The position numbers and the translations under genes are program-made. From Telmatactis stephensoni (lineage: Eukaryota; Cnidaria; Anthozoa; Actiniaria; Isophelliidae), in the NCBI GenBank assembly GCA_029948255.1, contig JALIZF010001723.1:290001-354000 (forward strand): a stretch of 64,000 nucleotides of DNA. The letters are read 5' to 3'. The notes beneath the pieces are model-generated. The model was not told where the DNA came from. It saw only the letters and a program-made list of their open reading frames with translations, and searched no databases. Below are positions 12,597 to 27,500 of the stretch, piece by piece (positions within the stretch are counted from its first letter, which is position 1; every line of letters begins with the position of its first letter).

Positions 12597-15500
12597 CTTT
12601 AAAAACGAAAATGGTTAACTATGAGAACAATGTTAAAAACCACAACCACAAAGACGTCCCTGAAGCAGATCTCAAATAACCTACCTTTTTGTTGTTCCTC
12701 TGGATACATCAATTTTGTTATCCTAACAGCAGGCTCATGACCACGCGTTGACTTCTTTGTCCCCCCCGGACTTACACTCTCACCTACTGGATATATTATA
12801 TCTTTTGCAGAATCAACAGGGGGAGTTCCCCGAGTGTTCTGAAATTGCAATTGATCTTGGAGCTGACTAACGGTCGTGGAATTTGGAGTAGGAGTCACAT
12901 CACTAGTGTTGCGTTGACTTTCAGAAAGGGTTGAGATGTCAACAAGAAGTTTTTGTACTTTGCTATCTGAAGGGTGACCCCAGTGACTCCTCGACTTGTA
13001 AGCCAAGATATTTTGATCTGTTAAACTTGATCCAATTTGTGAGTCTGATGCATGACCATAGGGAGATCTCCATCCACTGGCATGTGGAGCCAATGTTTGT
13101 TGGTGTGAAGTACTTGAACCAATTTGGGAGTCAGAAGGATGGCCATAGGGAGATCTCCATTCACTGGCATGTGGAGCCAGTGTTTGTTGGTTTGATGCAC
13201 TTGAACCAATTTGGGAGTCAGAAGGATGGCCATAGGGAGATCTACGTCCACTTGGGATCAGTGTCTGATCACTGGCTGCCAAGTTTTGTTGGTTTGCAGC
13301 GCTTGAACCAATTTGGGAGTCAGAAGGATGACCATATGGAGATCTAGGTCCACTAGGGGTCATTGTCTGATCACTTGCATGTGCTTCCAATTTTTGTTGG
13401 TTTGAAGCGCTCGAACCAATTTGGGAGTCAGAAGGATGACCATATGGAGATCTAGGTCCACTAGGGGTCAGTGTCTTGTCAGTGACATGTGAAGGTACTG
13501 CTTGAGAGATTTGTCCTAGGTGTTCCATGTACCACAGGGGTTTCTTGACTTAAATATAACATGTTTTGAGCTGTTGAGTCATTGGGATGTCCAAACGGTG
13601 ATCTTGGTTGATTTGGCCGATCCATTGGTGAATCCTGAGAGGGGTAGAGTAAGGATTGTGCACTACTTTGATTGGGGTGCCCATAAGGAAGATCTCGTCT
13701 TAGTGATTCTCAGTCCCTCAGTTGCCTGGCCTTCTGTGATGTAGTCACCCATACTTGAATCAGAGGGATGACCGCTTGGAGGGGATCCTGATTTCATCCA
13801 CACCTTTGGAGAGACTACGTAGAAAATCCTGAATGACAGGATCTTCCTTTGATTCTTCCTCAAAATTTTGTGTCTTCTACAGATCTTTGTGATTCCACTA
13901 GTTCCATCTGATGGATGGGCTAATTCTCCAGATTGTTCGTTTGATTTTGGTTCTTCTTTGGTAGAGACCTCATCCTTGATTACTTTAGTAACACCTTCTT
14001 TGCTAACAGGGTAAAGGAGATCTCCAATACTAGAATCGCTTGGATTAGGAGTTGAAACTTGCTGTAAAGGAGAAGGATGAATACTTGTGCTACTAACTTC
14101 ACCAGTTTTTGGGGTGTTCACCTTTTTGTCCGCATACATAGAAAACTGGATGGATGAATCAGATGGATGACCATGGGGAAAAGGAGACTCAGCTAGAGTA
14201 ACATCTCCAGCAGCTGAATCCCATGTTCGCCTAGAAGTAATTGACTCTGACTTCAAATCATCCGGTTTAGCTTCCTTACTACTTGACCACTTCTTACGAA
14301 CTGAGGGCACTGAGACATTTGATGCTACAGAAATATCAGTTTCGTCTCCATCAGGGTTCATCATGTACCATGGATGAAACTGAATGAAGAGTGTGCTCCT
14401 CAGAGAGCTCCCCATCACCATCCTTGGTATCTTTGCCAGGAATTCCAGTTACAGTTGTAGTACCAGGAATAAAGCCCGAATCTGAAGCATTGGAAGAATT
14501 TATGGACTTGTTTGCATCAAACTTAACCAGGGCATCTGTTTTGACGCCACTAGCTATGAGAGACACCAGACTTGGACTGGCAACTGTTGGCGATTGTTGG
14601 GCTAAAGCTTGGGCAGAACTTGGGGAATCAGATTGTTTAGGCAATGACTCTGCTGGGCGCTCTGAAGCTTGTGAAGTGGCCGAAAAATCACTGTCCCCAG
14701 ACACTGTTTTCTTCTCTGAAGAGTCTCTTTCCTCCTTCTCTTTGGTACGAACTTCTGAAGCTTCAGCTTCAAGCCTTTCAAACTTTGCCTGATCCTCTGC
14801 CAAGAATTGAGATCTAACACTGTTGAGCTTGAGCCTCTTGATTTTCCATTGAGCTCTTTCTTCACGTCGGTCCATTTCTTCTGTTAGCTTTTGATAATAG
14901 TCAATCAACTCTTGCCTGTAGAATAACACAACAGCACATCAAGACAGTGGATAAATGGATAGCTAGAGGGAATAAAAAAGAAAGGAAAGCAGGTGGCAAG
15001 AAGGTGGGAAGGCAAACCAGGAAGAAAGAGAGGCTGAATGAGGGAGGGGAGGCAGAGAGACAGCAAAGGAAAGAAAGAATCCAGGTGACTTTTGTGGGAC
15101 CTGTGGGATATGGATGTATTATCAGAAACTCATAAGAGGATTTCAGTATGTATGGACTTCTATGAATTGTAATTAGTTTTCTATGACTCTATCGGAGAAA
15201 CAGAGCACGCGTGATGTTGGGAGAAACACGAGAAATGTTTGAAAATCACGAGCTGTAGGGGAGAACGTGTGTTACAATTGAGCTATATTATGAATTATTA
15301 TATATCCTCTTATGAGCCTCTGGCATAATAGATGTAATGTGCTGTGGAAGTTCCACCTTGCTCTTTCTCTTAGTTCTTCTTCAGCTGCTGCCCGATTCAA
15401 AGCATCAACCATGTATTTATTATCCACTTCAGTTTCTCTTTCTTTATCTAACTGTCTTTTCTGAAAGAAAACATAATTGTCATCGGAAGAGCCTTCTCAA

Positions 15501-18500
15501 AAGCTTGCAACAGTTCTGTGGATTACAAACCTTAATGGCTTCTTCCATTTGCTCTTTTAGCATCTTTAAGTCTGCTTTCTTTTTTGCCTCAATGGCTTCT
15601 TTTACTTGTTGGATGAGACCTACGAACAAAAAAAAACACAATTAAAAAAAACCACAATACAGTATGCGTATACTATATCTTAGTTGTTAAAATGCTGGTA
15701 GCCAGTGATGTTACCAGCTTATTTCATGTTTTTGTCTGCAATTTAACAGAAGGAATTTACTTTAGGAAACCTCTAGGGAGACCTTTGGATTTCATACCCT
15801 TTTAAATGTATATTCAGTGAACTGCATATACAAAAATCACATCACCATCACCATCAGTCAACATCATTATCACTCTCTGAGCTTTCAATACACATGTTTA
15901 ACATGTACCTGTTACTTCAGCCAATGCCTTCTCTGCACGCGCTCTTTCTTCCATAACAGCCTTTTCCTTAGCTTCTTCCAGGGCTAATCTCTAAGAAAAG
16001 CATCGCGATTATTCATATTGAAAATATAAATTATTCGTACAAAACACAAATATTGGTACCTCTTTTTCTCTCTTGTCTTTAATTGCTTTGGCTATGTCCT
16101 CAATTGCATGAACATAATCAAGACAGTTTTGATCAATAGCCTTTAACTTGTTCATGGAAAATGTGACTTCCATCTTGGGTGGAGGAACTCCAGAGTCACA
16201 CAAGAAATGCTGTAAATGTAAGAATACTGAGAGTTAACACTTGACTGCACTGTGTGTCAACAAATAAAATACTAAATGAATAGATACTTTATTTATCGTG
16301 GAAGAGCACTTAGCTATACAGCTAGTTGCTTGCACTCCATTGTACTCTCTCATACACAGTTAACACTATATTATATTCTATGCATACATGTACAACTTTC
16401 ATCTCACTAGTCTGCTTTTACTGAGGGAGGAAAAAACCTAACACTAAAGTTTTAGTGCAAATTATGCCAACTTCCTAAAATAAAAATTGAAGGGGTTCAA
16501 AACAGCTTAAGTATCCAAAATCGTTTTATCATTGGTCAAGTTGTACTTACATTTGGGCAACAGAGCTTCATCAAGTTGATGGATTTACCACACACAAATA
16601 TGTCATTGGCTAATTCACTGAGAAACATTGGAACACAATCAAGTTTGTCCATCTCTGAGATTACAAACCCATGACTCCAGAAATGTTTATCTATTACAGA
16701 GACAAAGAATTATATCAGTAATGTGTACAAACTGTGAATGTGTGTTTCATAAAGCAAACAAAATTCAGTACTTGCAATACATAACATGTTTAGTAGTCTA
16801 GTATGCAGGCCTACATTGTAAATATAATGAAAACTAGCAGTTGCAGTGCAAACATCACAGTTTTAACCAACCCTTGCCAATTCAAATTGAGTTAGAACTT
16901 TACTGCTCTGGAGTCACACACGACATGTACATAGTATGTGGACTAGAACTATATAGCATCTGCAAGAAGGTACTTTTAGAAGCTTTTAGTTTGACCCCAT
17001 TTGACTCTCAACATCATTGGTAATATTTCAATTTCTTTTACAGACTACAGGTACATATTAAAGAATTTAGAAGTGAAAGTCAGGTACTGCAAAGTGCATG
17101 TAGACGTGCCTCTGTATGCAAGGAACTGATCATCAACTTCAATAATAAACTCTTCATAAACATCTCGACATATGCCTTGAAACACCCATTGTTGTATAAA
17201 CCTGAAGCAAAAATTAATAATGGAAATTGGAATTAATATTGCACCATATTCCAAAAGATTTATTGAGACAAAAATGCATATCCCATCTCAGTAAAGTCTG
17301 ACTGCTTTAATTTACAGTCTGTCATCCATGTCATTCTGATGATGGTTGCTGGATAGGGACCGAAATATTAAATCAGCATGATCTCAAATCTTCTCATATG
17401 TCTGTTTATTATTTTCTGAAAGTTGCATTGAAGGGGTACACAAGAAAATGTGCTATAAGTGACTTTTTAAATGATGTTTTCAAGTTTTCTCAGATGGTCC
17501 AAAATTCTATGTCTGGGTCCAGTTGCTCAAATGCAGGTTAGCGTTAACACAAAGTTACTGTAAGTCTGAATAGAACTTTAGGTTTTAACCCTGGGTTTAG
17601 TATTAACCCCCTTCAAGCAACTGGACCTGGAGATCCCCTATGGTAAAATGTGTCTGGATATGGACCATATCATAAAAAGGCACTTGTCTTAACCTACTAT
17701 ATTTTCATTGGGCAGGATACCTCCATCTTCATCCAATGCATAGAGAGGATTTGCTAAGGACAGGATAATGATCTTAGATAAGCCCATATCAGCCTTGCTT
17801 TCACAAACTCATTGACAAGCATTTTTCTGTTCATTATGGATAGTAAAGTTAATACTTACATAATATATGGTGCGCAACTGTGTTTGAGTAGTGACAGCAA
17901 GACAGGGTAATAGTCAGTACTAGAGTGTTCCAAACACAGTTTGTACAAATATGACAGAAGCTTTACACCCTACAAGATAGTTTAAAAAACAGCAATATTA
18001 GAATAGCAAGAAGGATTTAAAATATTTTAATTAGTTTTGATGTGTGTTGTCTGTGATGATCTTTGAAACCTGCTCACTAGTGCATCTCAAATGTATGTAC
18101 AGTTTAAAGATAAATGTAATGATTTTTGCTGATGGCTCTGATTGCCCTTCATAAATTGGCTGTAAAAAAGTATTTGTGACCAATGTTCCAATGTCTAAAA
18201 AGATTAATAAAATCTCCCAGTCCCTTATAATACTATATATTGTATTTTATTGATTGTAAGTCTCTGAGAATTATTCTAATTTATTTTAATACATTCTAAT
18301 CAGCTGAGATTGTTAGGGAATGAGGAATTTCTACAAGCAGTTCCACAAGACTAATTAACATTGTTAACCAATATTTATATACTTACTACAGGAAAAGCTT
18401 TGTTGTCACTTGGTGGTCTTTTGGGTTTGGTGGAGCACATACACATATCTGATAAAAACCTATAGAAACAATGCTTATTTTCTAGACAATATCTATATCC

Positions 18501-21500
18501 ATGGAACTTCCATTTTTCTTCCAGATACAAACCCTGTAATTTTGTTCTTTCTCTGACCCCCCCCCCCCTCCCCTTGAGAATTTCCAGTTCCCTCCATAGT
18601 GGGGGTATGGATATTTTGACCAACATTTACTTAATAAGGAAAAGGATGCTCTGCTCTCTATACCTCACTATTCCAACAAAGGAAATGAAATATACTGACT
18701 GCCCTGATCCACACCCAAAGAATGTTATTGTACATGTAATTTTCAGGGTAAAGAACACAACATGTCCCCCTGAAAAGTTCTTACACAATATGGATCCTGT
18801 AAAAAAACTCCATCTCACATCCACAAAATGTGAAATGATTGCCCCCTTAGTACAAGCAGATGTATGAAGATTAAGCTTACCTCAATTGTTTTCCTAGACT
18901 TTGAAATGTAAAGGTTAATTGGGATGGACTTTGCACTGAAGATGCTACAACATAAACAATTGACACTGATTAACTGAAGCAGTCAGCCAAACCTGTAAAA
19001 ACTAATGTATAAGTTTGTACTTCTGAAATGTACAGTTTTTATTTATAACTTTTTTAGAAAAAAGTTTCATACCTTGTACGTTTTACATTTTAGTTTCTCA
19101 ATTATAGTTAAAATTTTTTACTGATTGTACAACAATTTTGCACTTATTGAAATCGTTCTACATGTATGAGCAGTTGCAGTTTTACATTGTACATTGTACA
19201 ATACATGTACATTTACTTACTAAAGTTACTAAGTTCAAACGTTAACCACTCAACTGCTCAATCAAACTACCAGCACCATACAGTACGCTTGTGAACAAAA
19301 GCAAAACCGACAATCATGCCGCCAGCACACCGACACGCCCTAATTAGACCGATACTGCTAATTACACAACAACAGGTAATTGTGCTATTGTATCACGTGG
19401 CAGTATAAATATGACCTATCTGGCTTTATTCTTCACTTGAGTCTGAAGATGACTTACTGAGCTCAGGTTGTCAAAACGTCAGTCATACCAAACAGTCCTT
19501 CTCAGGACTACATCCACCCAGATGATCACAATACAAATATTGTTGCTCCAACAAATATTGTTACTTCAATTAACACATTTACTTACCATCAATACTCAAT
19601 ACTGTAGCTCTGTAACACTGTAAATAGTTTCTTAGACCTCCTATAAAAGCATGCAAAACCAAACCTCCAGACAGTTCATTTTGGTTGATAAACTCAACAA
19701 GGTGTATATAGTCAGTTCCTATGGTTGCTAGTTTACTTAAGGTGTTATGCAGTGACTCTAGGGAGCATCCAGTCAGTCTGATATCAGGGTTAACATAGAA
19801 ATCAAATGATTCCTAAAAAGGTGATCATAAAAAATCAATGAGTGTAAAATGCCATAAATTTAGTGAAACAATACCATCCATTTACCAATACCTTTTACCA
19901 TTCCTTTTTCTCGAAATACCTTACCAACCACTAACTGACACCTTGCCAATGTCTTACTCACAACTTACCAACCACTTACTGACACCATACCAACCACTCC
20001 CTGACACCTCAATACCACTTCCTGACACCTTACCAACCACTTCCTGACACCATACCAACCACTTACTGACACTTTACCAACCACTTACTAACACCTTACC
20101 AACCACTTACTGACACCTTACCAACCACTCCCTGACACCTCAATACCACTTCCTGACACCTTACCAACCACTTCCTGACACCATACCAACCACTTACTGA
20201 CACCTTACCAACCACTTACTGACACCTTACAAACCACTTACTGACACCTTACAAACCACTTACTGACACCTTCCCAACCACTTACTGACACCTCACCAAC
20301 CAGTTACTGACACCTTATGAACCACTTACTGACACCTTACCAACAACTTATTGACACCATACCAACCACTTCCTGACACCATACCTACCACTTATTGACA
20401 CCATACCAACCACTTACTGACACCTTACCAACCACTTACTAACACCTTACCAACCACTTACTGACACCTTATGAACCATGAACTGACTACATGTACATGT
20501 ATGCAGTCAAACTTACCATGTTATAAAGAAATGTTGTTGTTGGCACACCTATTAGTACATCCAGTGAATGATCAACCAGTTTCTTTATGGACACCAATTT
20601 ATATTGTGTGGGTGTCTTGACTAGATAGGACACTTGTCTAGATACAAGGTTATAAAGCTCATCAAAGACAGTGGGACCTGCCTCTGTGATATATGGACAG
20701 TCAGTCATTCCATCTCTCCTGGAGAAAATAAAACTGGAATTAAGGATCACACTGCAGAATACCCCAAAAACTGGTCAAAAATCTCCATTAGTGGTCACCA
20801 CAGGAAACCCACAAATCTGGGCAATAGTTTGGGTTTAGACACTGTTGATGAGATCATTGGAATCCCTTTCCTGGTCACCACAGGAAACCCAAAAATCTGG
20901 GTAAGCATAGTCTTGGTTTAGACACTGAGGATGAAACCTTTGTAGATTACTAAGGATGAGATCACAGGAAACCCTCAAATTTGAGTAAATTCATTCTTAG
21001 CATGATAACAAGCTTCCAAAAAATGTGAGTAAAATAATGTTGTCCAAGAGGTTCCATCACAGAAAACCTCAAATCTGTTAGTACACAGGAAGCCCAAACA
21101 TCTGGGCAATGTACATATATTTTTACTAAGAGTTTATTCATGATGACACAGGAAACCCACAAATCTGGGTAATCTTAGCTTTATGGGCTAACATTGGCTA
21201 ACAAACCTTCCTTCCATTTCCCATGTATAGAACTGCTGTGGTGACAATTTCAAAGCTTCAGACCAAATATCAGTAACAATGGGGCATGTACTCTGAGATG
21301 TTCCATTAGAAGGATCTGTTAATTCATGGAATCCTTCATCATCTAGGGACTGAGAAAGAGCACTTTATAAACATAGTCACATACAGTGAGCTCCTCTAAG
21401 GTGGACATTTTCAGGACCAGCTCTTATTTTGTACCTTAGAGAGGTGTTTCATTACTCGGGCTACCTCTGGTAGCTCGAGTCTAGGTTTACCTTTTCGGTC

Positions 21501-24500
21501 TATCTATCTATCTATCTATCAACGTCGCAAATCGGCAAATTACCCAGAAGCCTTTGGGGTACAATGTTGACCACGAGGCTTCCTGTGGTCGCGAGAGATT
21601 GAGAACAAAATGGCGGACGCTATCAATGGAATTATCAATGGGAATATATCGAACTATTTGGCTTGATCTCAAGATACTTTGCTTTTAATCGTTAATATCG
21701 AATTCTCGAATTTAGTGGTGACCTTCTTACCAGCTGTTGTAACCAACTTATAATGTATTGATCGCCCAAGAACACGAGACAGATCGATTTGTGGCAGCGA
21801 ACTTCACTTGAGGACAGACATGTAAGACACGGAAATATTGTCTTTAGATCAGTAGTTTGTTTAAATTAATAATATTTCACCACTGCTTGCACATAATGTT
21901 TGCTTATATAAGCTTTATTTATACACGGTGTCTACAGTCATACTCCTAGGATGTATTCAATAATTAAGCCAGGAAACAGGAATTAGTAAATGGTGCAAAA
22001 TCACACCAAATAAACAATGGAAAACAAATGATTTTGTATTATTAACTTATAAATATTTAGTGCAATCTGTATTTTGTACAATGTCATGATTATATTGAAT
22101 GCACTTTACTGTCAATCATAAATCATGCTCAATGATAGCAGATAAAAATATTAGTGATATGGATAATCATGGAAATGATAGTAATGTTTATGAGACCTTA
22201 TATTAGCAACAATTGAAGAATAATTTTAGAATGTACAAAATGATATTTTCAATCAATGAAAAGTGATACTCAACCACAAATTTGTACAAGCTTTGTGCAA
22301 CCATGCTCACAGACACAAGATAAAGTGGATTGAATTGAAGATGTTACTGTATGTAGTAGTATCAGATTGATGTGCATGGAGGAGCTATATATGGTATCGG
22401 TAATGAGCATATATTGTATGACATTACACTTCTTCAAATAGAGCATCAGCCTGTCAGCAACTGACTGCTGCTATAATCATTGATCTGCTCCATATTAAAA
22501 ACATGTTGTATTGATAAGTTGTATTAAGAAACTGAAATGTACTGTACTGAAATGATTTCATAGAAAGGTAACTGTGGTACTTCTTAGAATCTACCAATGT
22601 GATAACAGCAATATCAAAATCATTTTAGACTAACTTGGACATTGAAACAGTCTGCTGCAGTTTGTAAGTTTTGTTTCCATAAATCAAAGTAAAAAAGTAC
22701 AGAATAGAAATTTAAATTGTCTGAGCTATAATGTGTTATCTATAGATCATATTGGATTATTTGGTAAGCATTTACAAAATAAAGCAGACTGTATACTGTA
22801 TATGATGGCGTGATAAAAAGACCAGCAGTATATTAATAACCACCATGATGTGGTACAATTATGTACAAACTACTTTCTCCCCAATATAATTTGTGTTCTA
22901 CTCTGGGAGTACTTGTCATGCATTTTTGCAATCAAAAGACACTGACAAGTCAAACTGGTTTCCATCAACTTCTGTTCTCCATTTCTCCTCAAGTACTACA
23001 CACAGGTAGCCCGAGTGAACGCCTATTAGGCGTCTAGTTACAGATAATATGGGGCAATTTAATAAGCTGGAACCAGGCAAATGTGTCCGCCTTAGAGAGA
23101 TGCCTGCCTTAAAGAGGCATTTACATTTAGGGAGTTTACTGTACATGTAATATGCTAAGCAACTCTACAAGAATAACCTAATTTTAAATGTTTACCTCTA
23201 GTGAAGGTAAGGATGACACACCCAATGTCCTAATAAAATGAAGATGTACAATAATTATTTATTAATATGAAGTACAGTACCAGTTTATAGTGAAGATTTT
23301 TCTGACTTACTTTTCAGTAGAAGATGGTAATTCTGGTAACTCTAGTTTAACTTGCATATCATCTGTATACCCATGACTCAGAGCTCCAAACACTGTTAAT
23401 CTTGTTTTCTTGTCATGTAAAACCTCTCCAGTCTCCTAATAGTGATGCACAATAATTTCAATTAATACCATCATTCAAAATATCTTTTAAAAAATCAGCT
23501 TCCTGAAGGACAAGGAGAAAATCAGTTTGGTTTATGTTTGAATCATTTGCAAGAGAGGGAATGTGTAAAATTCAGACTAGAAAAACAAGTTAGAAAAACA
23601 ACTTGCAAAGTCTAGCGTGGTGACTATTCGAACAAGCCAAAATTGCATCAACTTGCAATCAAATTTGAGCACACTCAAAGTGCTTGCAAGTAGATGCAAG
23701 TCGATATAGGTTGGTGGTCAAATGAAGGTGCAGGTCAAAGCTTGTGTTGACTTGCACCTCCTTACATTCTTGTTTGATCCGGGCCTTAAACTCACTAAAA
23801 TGAGTAATGACAACTTCAAACTGACCTGAATAGCAAAGAATCTATTTCTGCCTTGACTTGGTGCCATAATGTCATGAAACACTTGATGTCCTTCACAAAC
23901 ATTTGCAGTGTTCTCTATGGTGGGTGGTCTCTCAAATAAATCACTAATAAAAATAATAATTTCATTACATCAACTGTTTTCAATAATTGATATAATTATG
24001 ATTTCAAAATTGTACTGCATCTCTGAAGAACACAATCATGTTAAGTTTGTACAAATGTATGCCTCTTAAGACTGACACTCTATGCAGCACAGTATTGCAT
24101 GTGTCCACCTCTGCAATGAATTCAATCCTAAAACTACAACCATTACAGGGAAGGACACGGCAGGGTGCAACTCTGTTGAGTGCAAGGGGAGGAGAGGGTG
24201 TTACTCTGTTGAATGCAAGGGGAGGGGAGGGTGCAACTCTGTTGAGTGCAAGGGGAGGGAAGGGTACAACTGTTGAGTGCAAAGGGAGGGGAAAGTGTAA
24301 CTCTATTGAGGCACTACATTAAACACAGGTGTTTGAGGCATTTTCCCTTTTTTCCTTAGATATCCTTTGTTTCTTTTCTTTGTCTTTCTTTTCCTTTTGC
24401 CCTTCCTCCCTTCCCTTCTTGCTTTCCTCTTCTTTTTCATTTTTCCCTAATTTCTTTAATATTTATCCACATTCACATTTAATTACATTTTTAAAAACAT

Positions 24501-27500
24501 TTTTTTCTTCCATTATAATTTATTTTTCTTCTTGTTTAGTCATCACTTCCTACATGTAAGTATACAAAACTATTATAATGAATATATATAATGAATATTT
24601 TTTTTCTTTGACTGTACAACCTTGAATAGAGAATGTAATGATCAGCAAGCAGGGCTTCACTCCGTAGTTTATAGCTATCAGTGCTGAGTAGAGGACCCTC
24701 TGGTAACAGGCTTTTTAATTCCTTAAAACAGAATCAGAATTAATAATTTGAAAACATCAGTGCTAAAACAATATGAGTAAACTCTAATCAAACAGTAAAT
24801 ACTTTATCAATTTTTTTGTTAACATAGGAGAAGTTGACTTCTAACCAATGCAACTACAATCTTGGACAAAACCCGTTAAGACTTTTTCAGTTTCTGACAT
24901 GATTTCATGTCATTGCTGGTAGAATTCAAGGTTTTCAAATAATTAGTCATGCAATCCCCCTCTCCCCCTCTCAATGTTGAAGCCGAATGGTAGCTGTTCA
25001 GTTTGCAAGTACATTCACAACCATTACAACATTGTATGGGGAGGGGTGGGAAGTATCCTGAGCAACAAACAAGAGAAGATCCTCAAAGGCTGAAATTACA
25101 TGTAGTCCCAACAGTTATGTCCGAGGCATTATTGCACTGTGAAATGTTTTCTAGAACTCATCTTGCTGTGTCCTGCCAAAACAACTGGCATGAACCATTG
25201 CAGAGTGTGGCAAGTATGTCCAGAATCACCATTAGATACCATTGGTAAAATGTGTTTTACCAATGGTGTCTATTGGTGAATTTACACAGGGTTCCCTCCA
25301 AAAACCCTATCACAATATGTATGCTCGTGTTTGGGATTCCTGTGGTATCAATTGCTTGGCTTTGGGATTCCTGTGGTATCAACTTCTACGGCCGGCTTTA
25401 CCAATGGTACCAATGGTACCATTGGTAAATCGACTTCACCATTGGTGAACCATTGGTGAAGCATGGTCCTTTTGGTAAATTGATACCCTCTGTGAATAAT
25501 TGGATCACAACCGGCCACATAAGCTACTATGTAATATTGTCGTTTTCAAAAGCTGAAGTTCTTTATAAAAGTCCTTTGATTTATTGAATAATTCGACTGT
25601 TGGCTTAGCAATCGATCGACAAGCGGCCATATAATATAATGTGTGTTATCGTCGTTTCAAAAGCTGAAGTTCTTGGATACAAAAGTCCTTTGATTTATTG
25701 AATAATTCGACTGTTTGCTTAGCAATTAATCGATCGACAAGTGGCCATATAATATAATATGTGTCATCGTCGTTTTGAAAAGCTGAAGTTTTTGGACTAA
25801 GCGATAAAGCGGCTTGTAATATACAAGGCCAAGGTCCTTGATTGTTGATCACAACCACGCAACCGATATAAATTGTAGAACTAGCCATTTCTAATAGAAA
25901 GTGAAGTGCTGCGAGCAGAAAACAGCTGGTGTATCCACGTTAGCAGAACTGTTCCCCTAAAACTCACGAAAGTACACCGCTTTCTCTGATATATGAAATG
26001 TTTCTTGTCTATCTCTTGTGCGTTGTGTGACGAACACTGCTAGTTGACCTTCAATGTTGAACTACAAAACATAATTCTCCAGGATCAGTGTCGGACACAC
26101 ACAGTTCAAAATATTTAGCACTTTGAGTAAAAGCAATTTTTCAAACAATCACAAGCGGCTAGCGTTGGCAATGATTATAAAACTAACTGATTTTAAAAAG
26201 CTAGTTGTACGTTGCATCACGGTCAAAGATACCGCATTGTCTACTGTATATTTGACGCTTTAGATTAAACGAATGATAAATACAATTGCATCACATACAA
26301 AGTATAAAAGTTTCTTTCATAGGGTAACCAAATATATTGCAGAGATTCTCAGCGCGACCTCACTTCATACTTATTATCTTGGCTTGAATTGATTCGGCCC
26401 GTAGACGAGCTTCGATTCGAACAGTAATACGCAAAATGACCCGTAACAGAACATTGCCCTCTCGAAAAAATATCACTTAGCATTTTGTGACTCTCATTTA
26501 TACTTCGAGAAACATAAAACCTGTCGTATGGAATCGCACAGGAATCCCAATTCATCCCTGTGACGTCAAGGTTCGCCATGAACATACCACCGTACATAAA
26601 AATCGAGTTCGTGGATCAATATTAAGGTGACGTCATAAATTGCACAGGAATCCCACACCAAGAATAGTGTTGCTGCTCGCTTCGCTCCCAGCAATTAACT
26701 GGCCATCTAGTTTTTGTATACCGTCGTTTTCGAAAGCTGAAGTTTTTATGTTGGAGAAAGTGGCTTCTAAAATACAAGGTATTTTGGTGATTTACCCATG
26801 GAAGACTCATGGAGAATATTTCGATTAATCACAACCAGGAATCGGCTACATAATGTGTGTTATTGTCGTTTTCAAAAGTCGAGGTTTTTGATAAAGCCAT
26901 CTTTAATTTTGGTTAATTGCACTGTGTTCAAATAATAATATACGCGCGACTGTTCGCTTTAATTATCAATTATCAGTCAATCGCCCATTGAATCGATCAC
27001 ATTCACAAGCGGTTGCTAGTAATCTTTATTGTTGTTTACCTAATTTATCTTATATTACCGTAAAGATGGAGCATCTTGCTTAAAATTAGAAAGAAAAAAC
27101 TTCATAAAACATTGCTTACGTCTCACTCACGCATGAATGGCAGTGTTCCAATTTCAATTGAAACAATATTGATTTTAAATGTAATGTTTTCAGTTTATAT
27201 TAAATAATATGTACTTACATTTTTAGCTTTATAATAAGTTTTTTTTATAACACTGATCTGAAATATTTATTTTAAGTCACTTTGTAATTGACTTTGTACA
27301 GTAGTGCTACATAAAATATTATCTGAAACAAAATCCGGTATCATAATGTGAAGTTGATTGTTTTTCTGCACAACAAACAACAATACTAGTAATACTGTCT
27401 TCAAGTTTATATTGATTATAATGAATAATAGCTACATACAAACAAGTTTTTTCAAAGTAATCTATAGCTATATTCCAAATAATTCTAAACATTGATCTAA

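Noticed and set aside
25646..26597. Two minus-strand frames of about 80 codons inside the 4.75-kb element
   Set aside because: They overlap tandem units and resemble no transposase; not called as genes.
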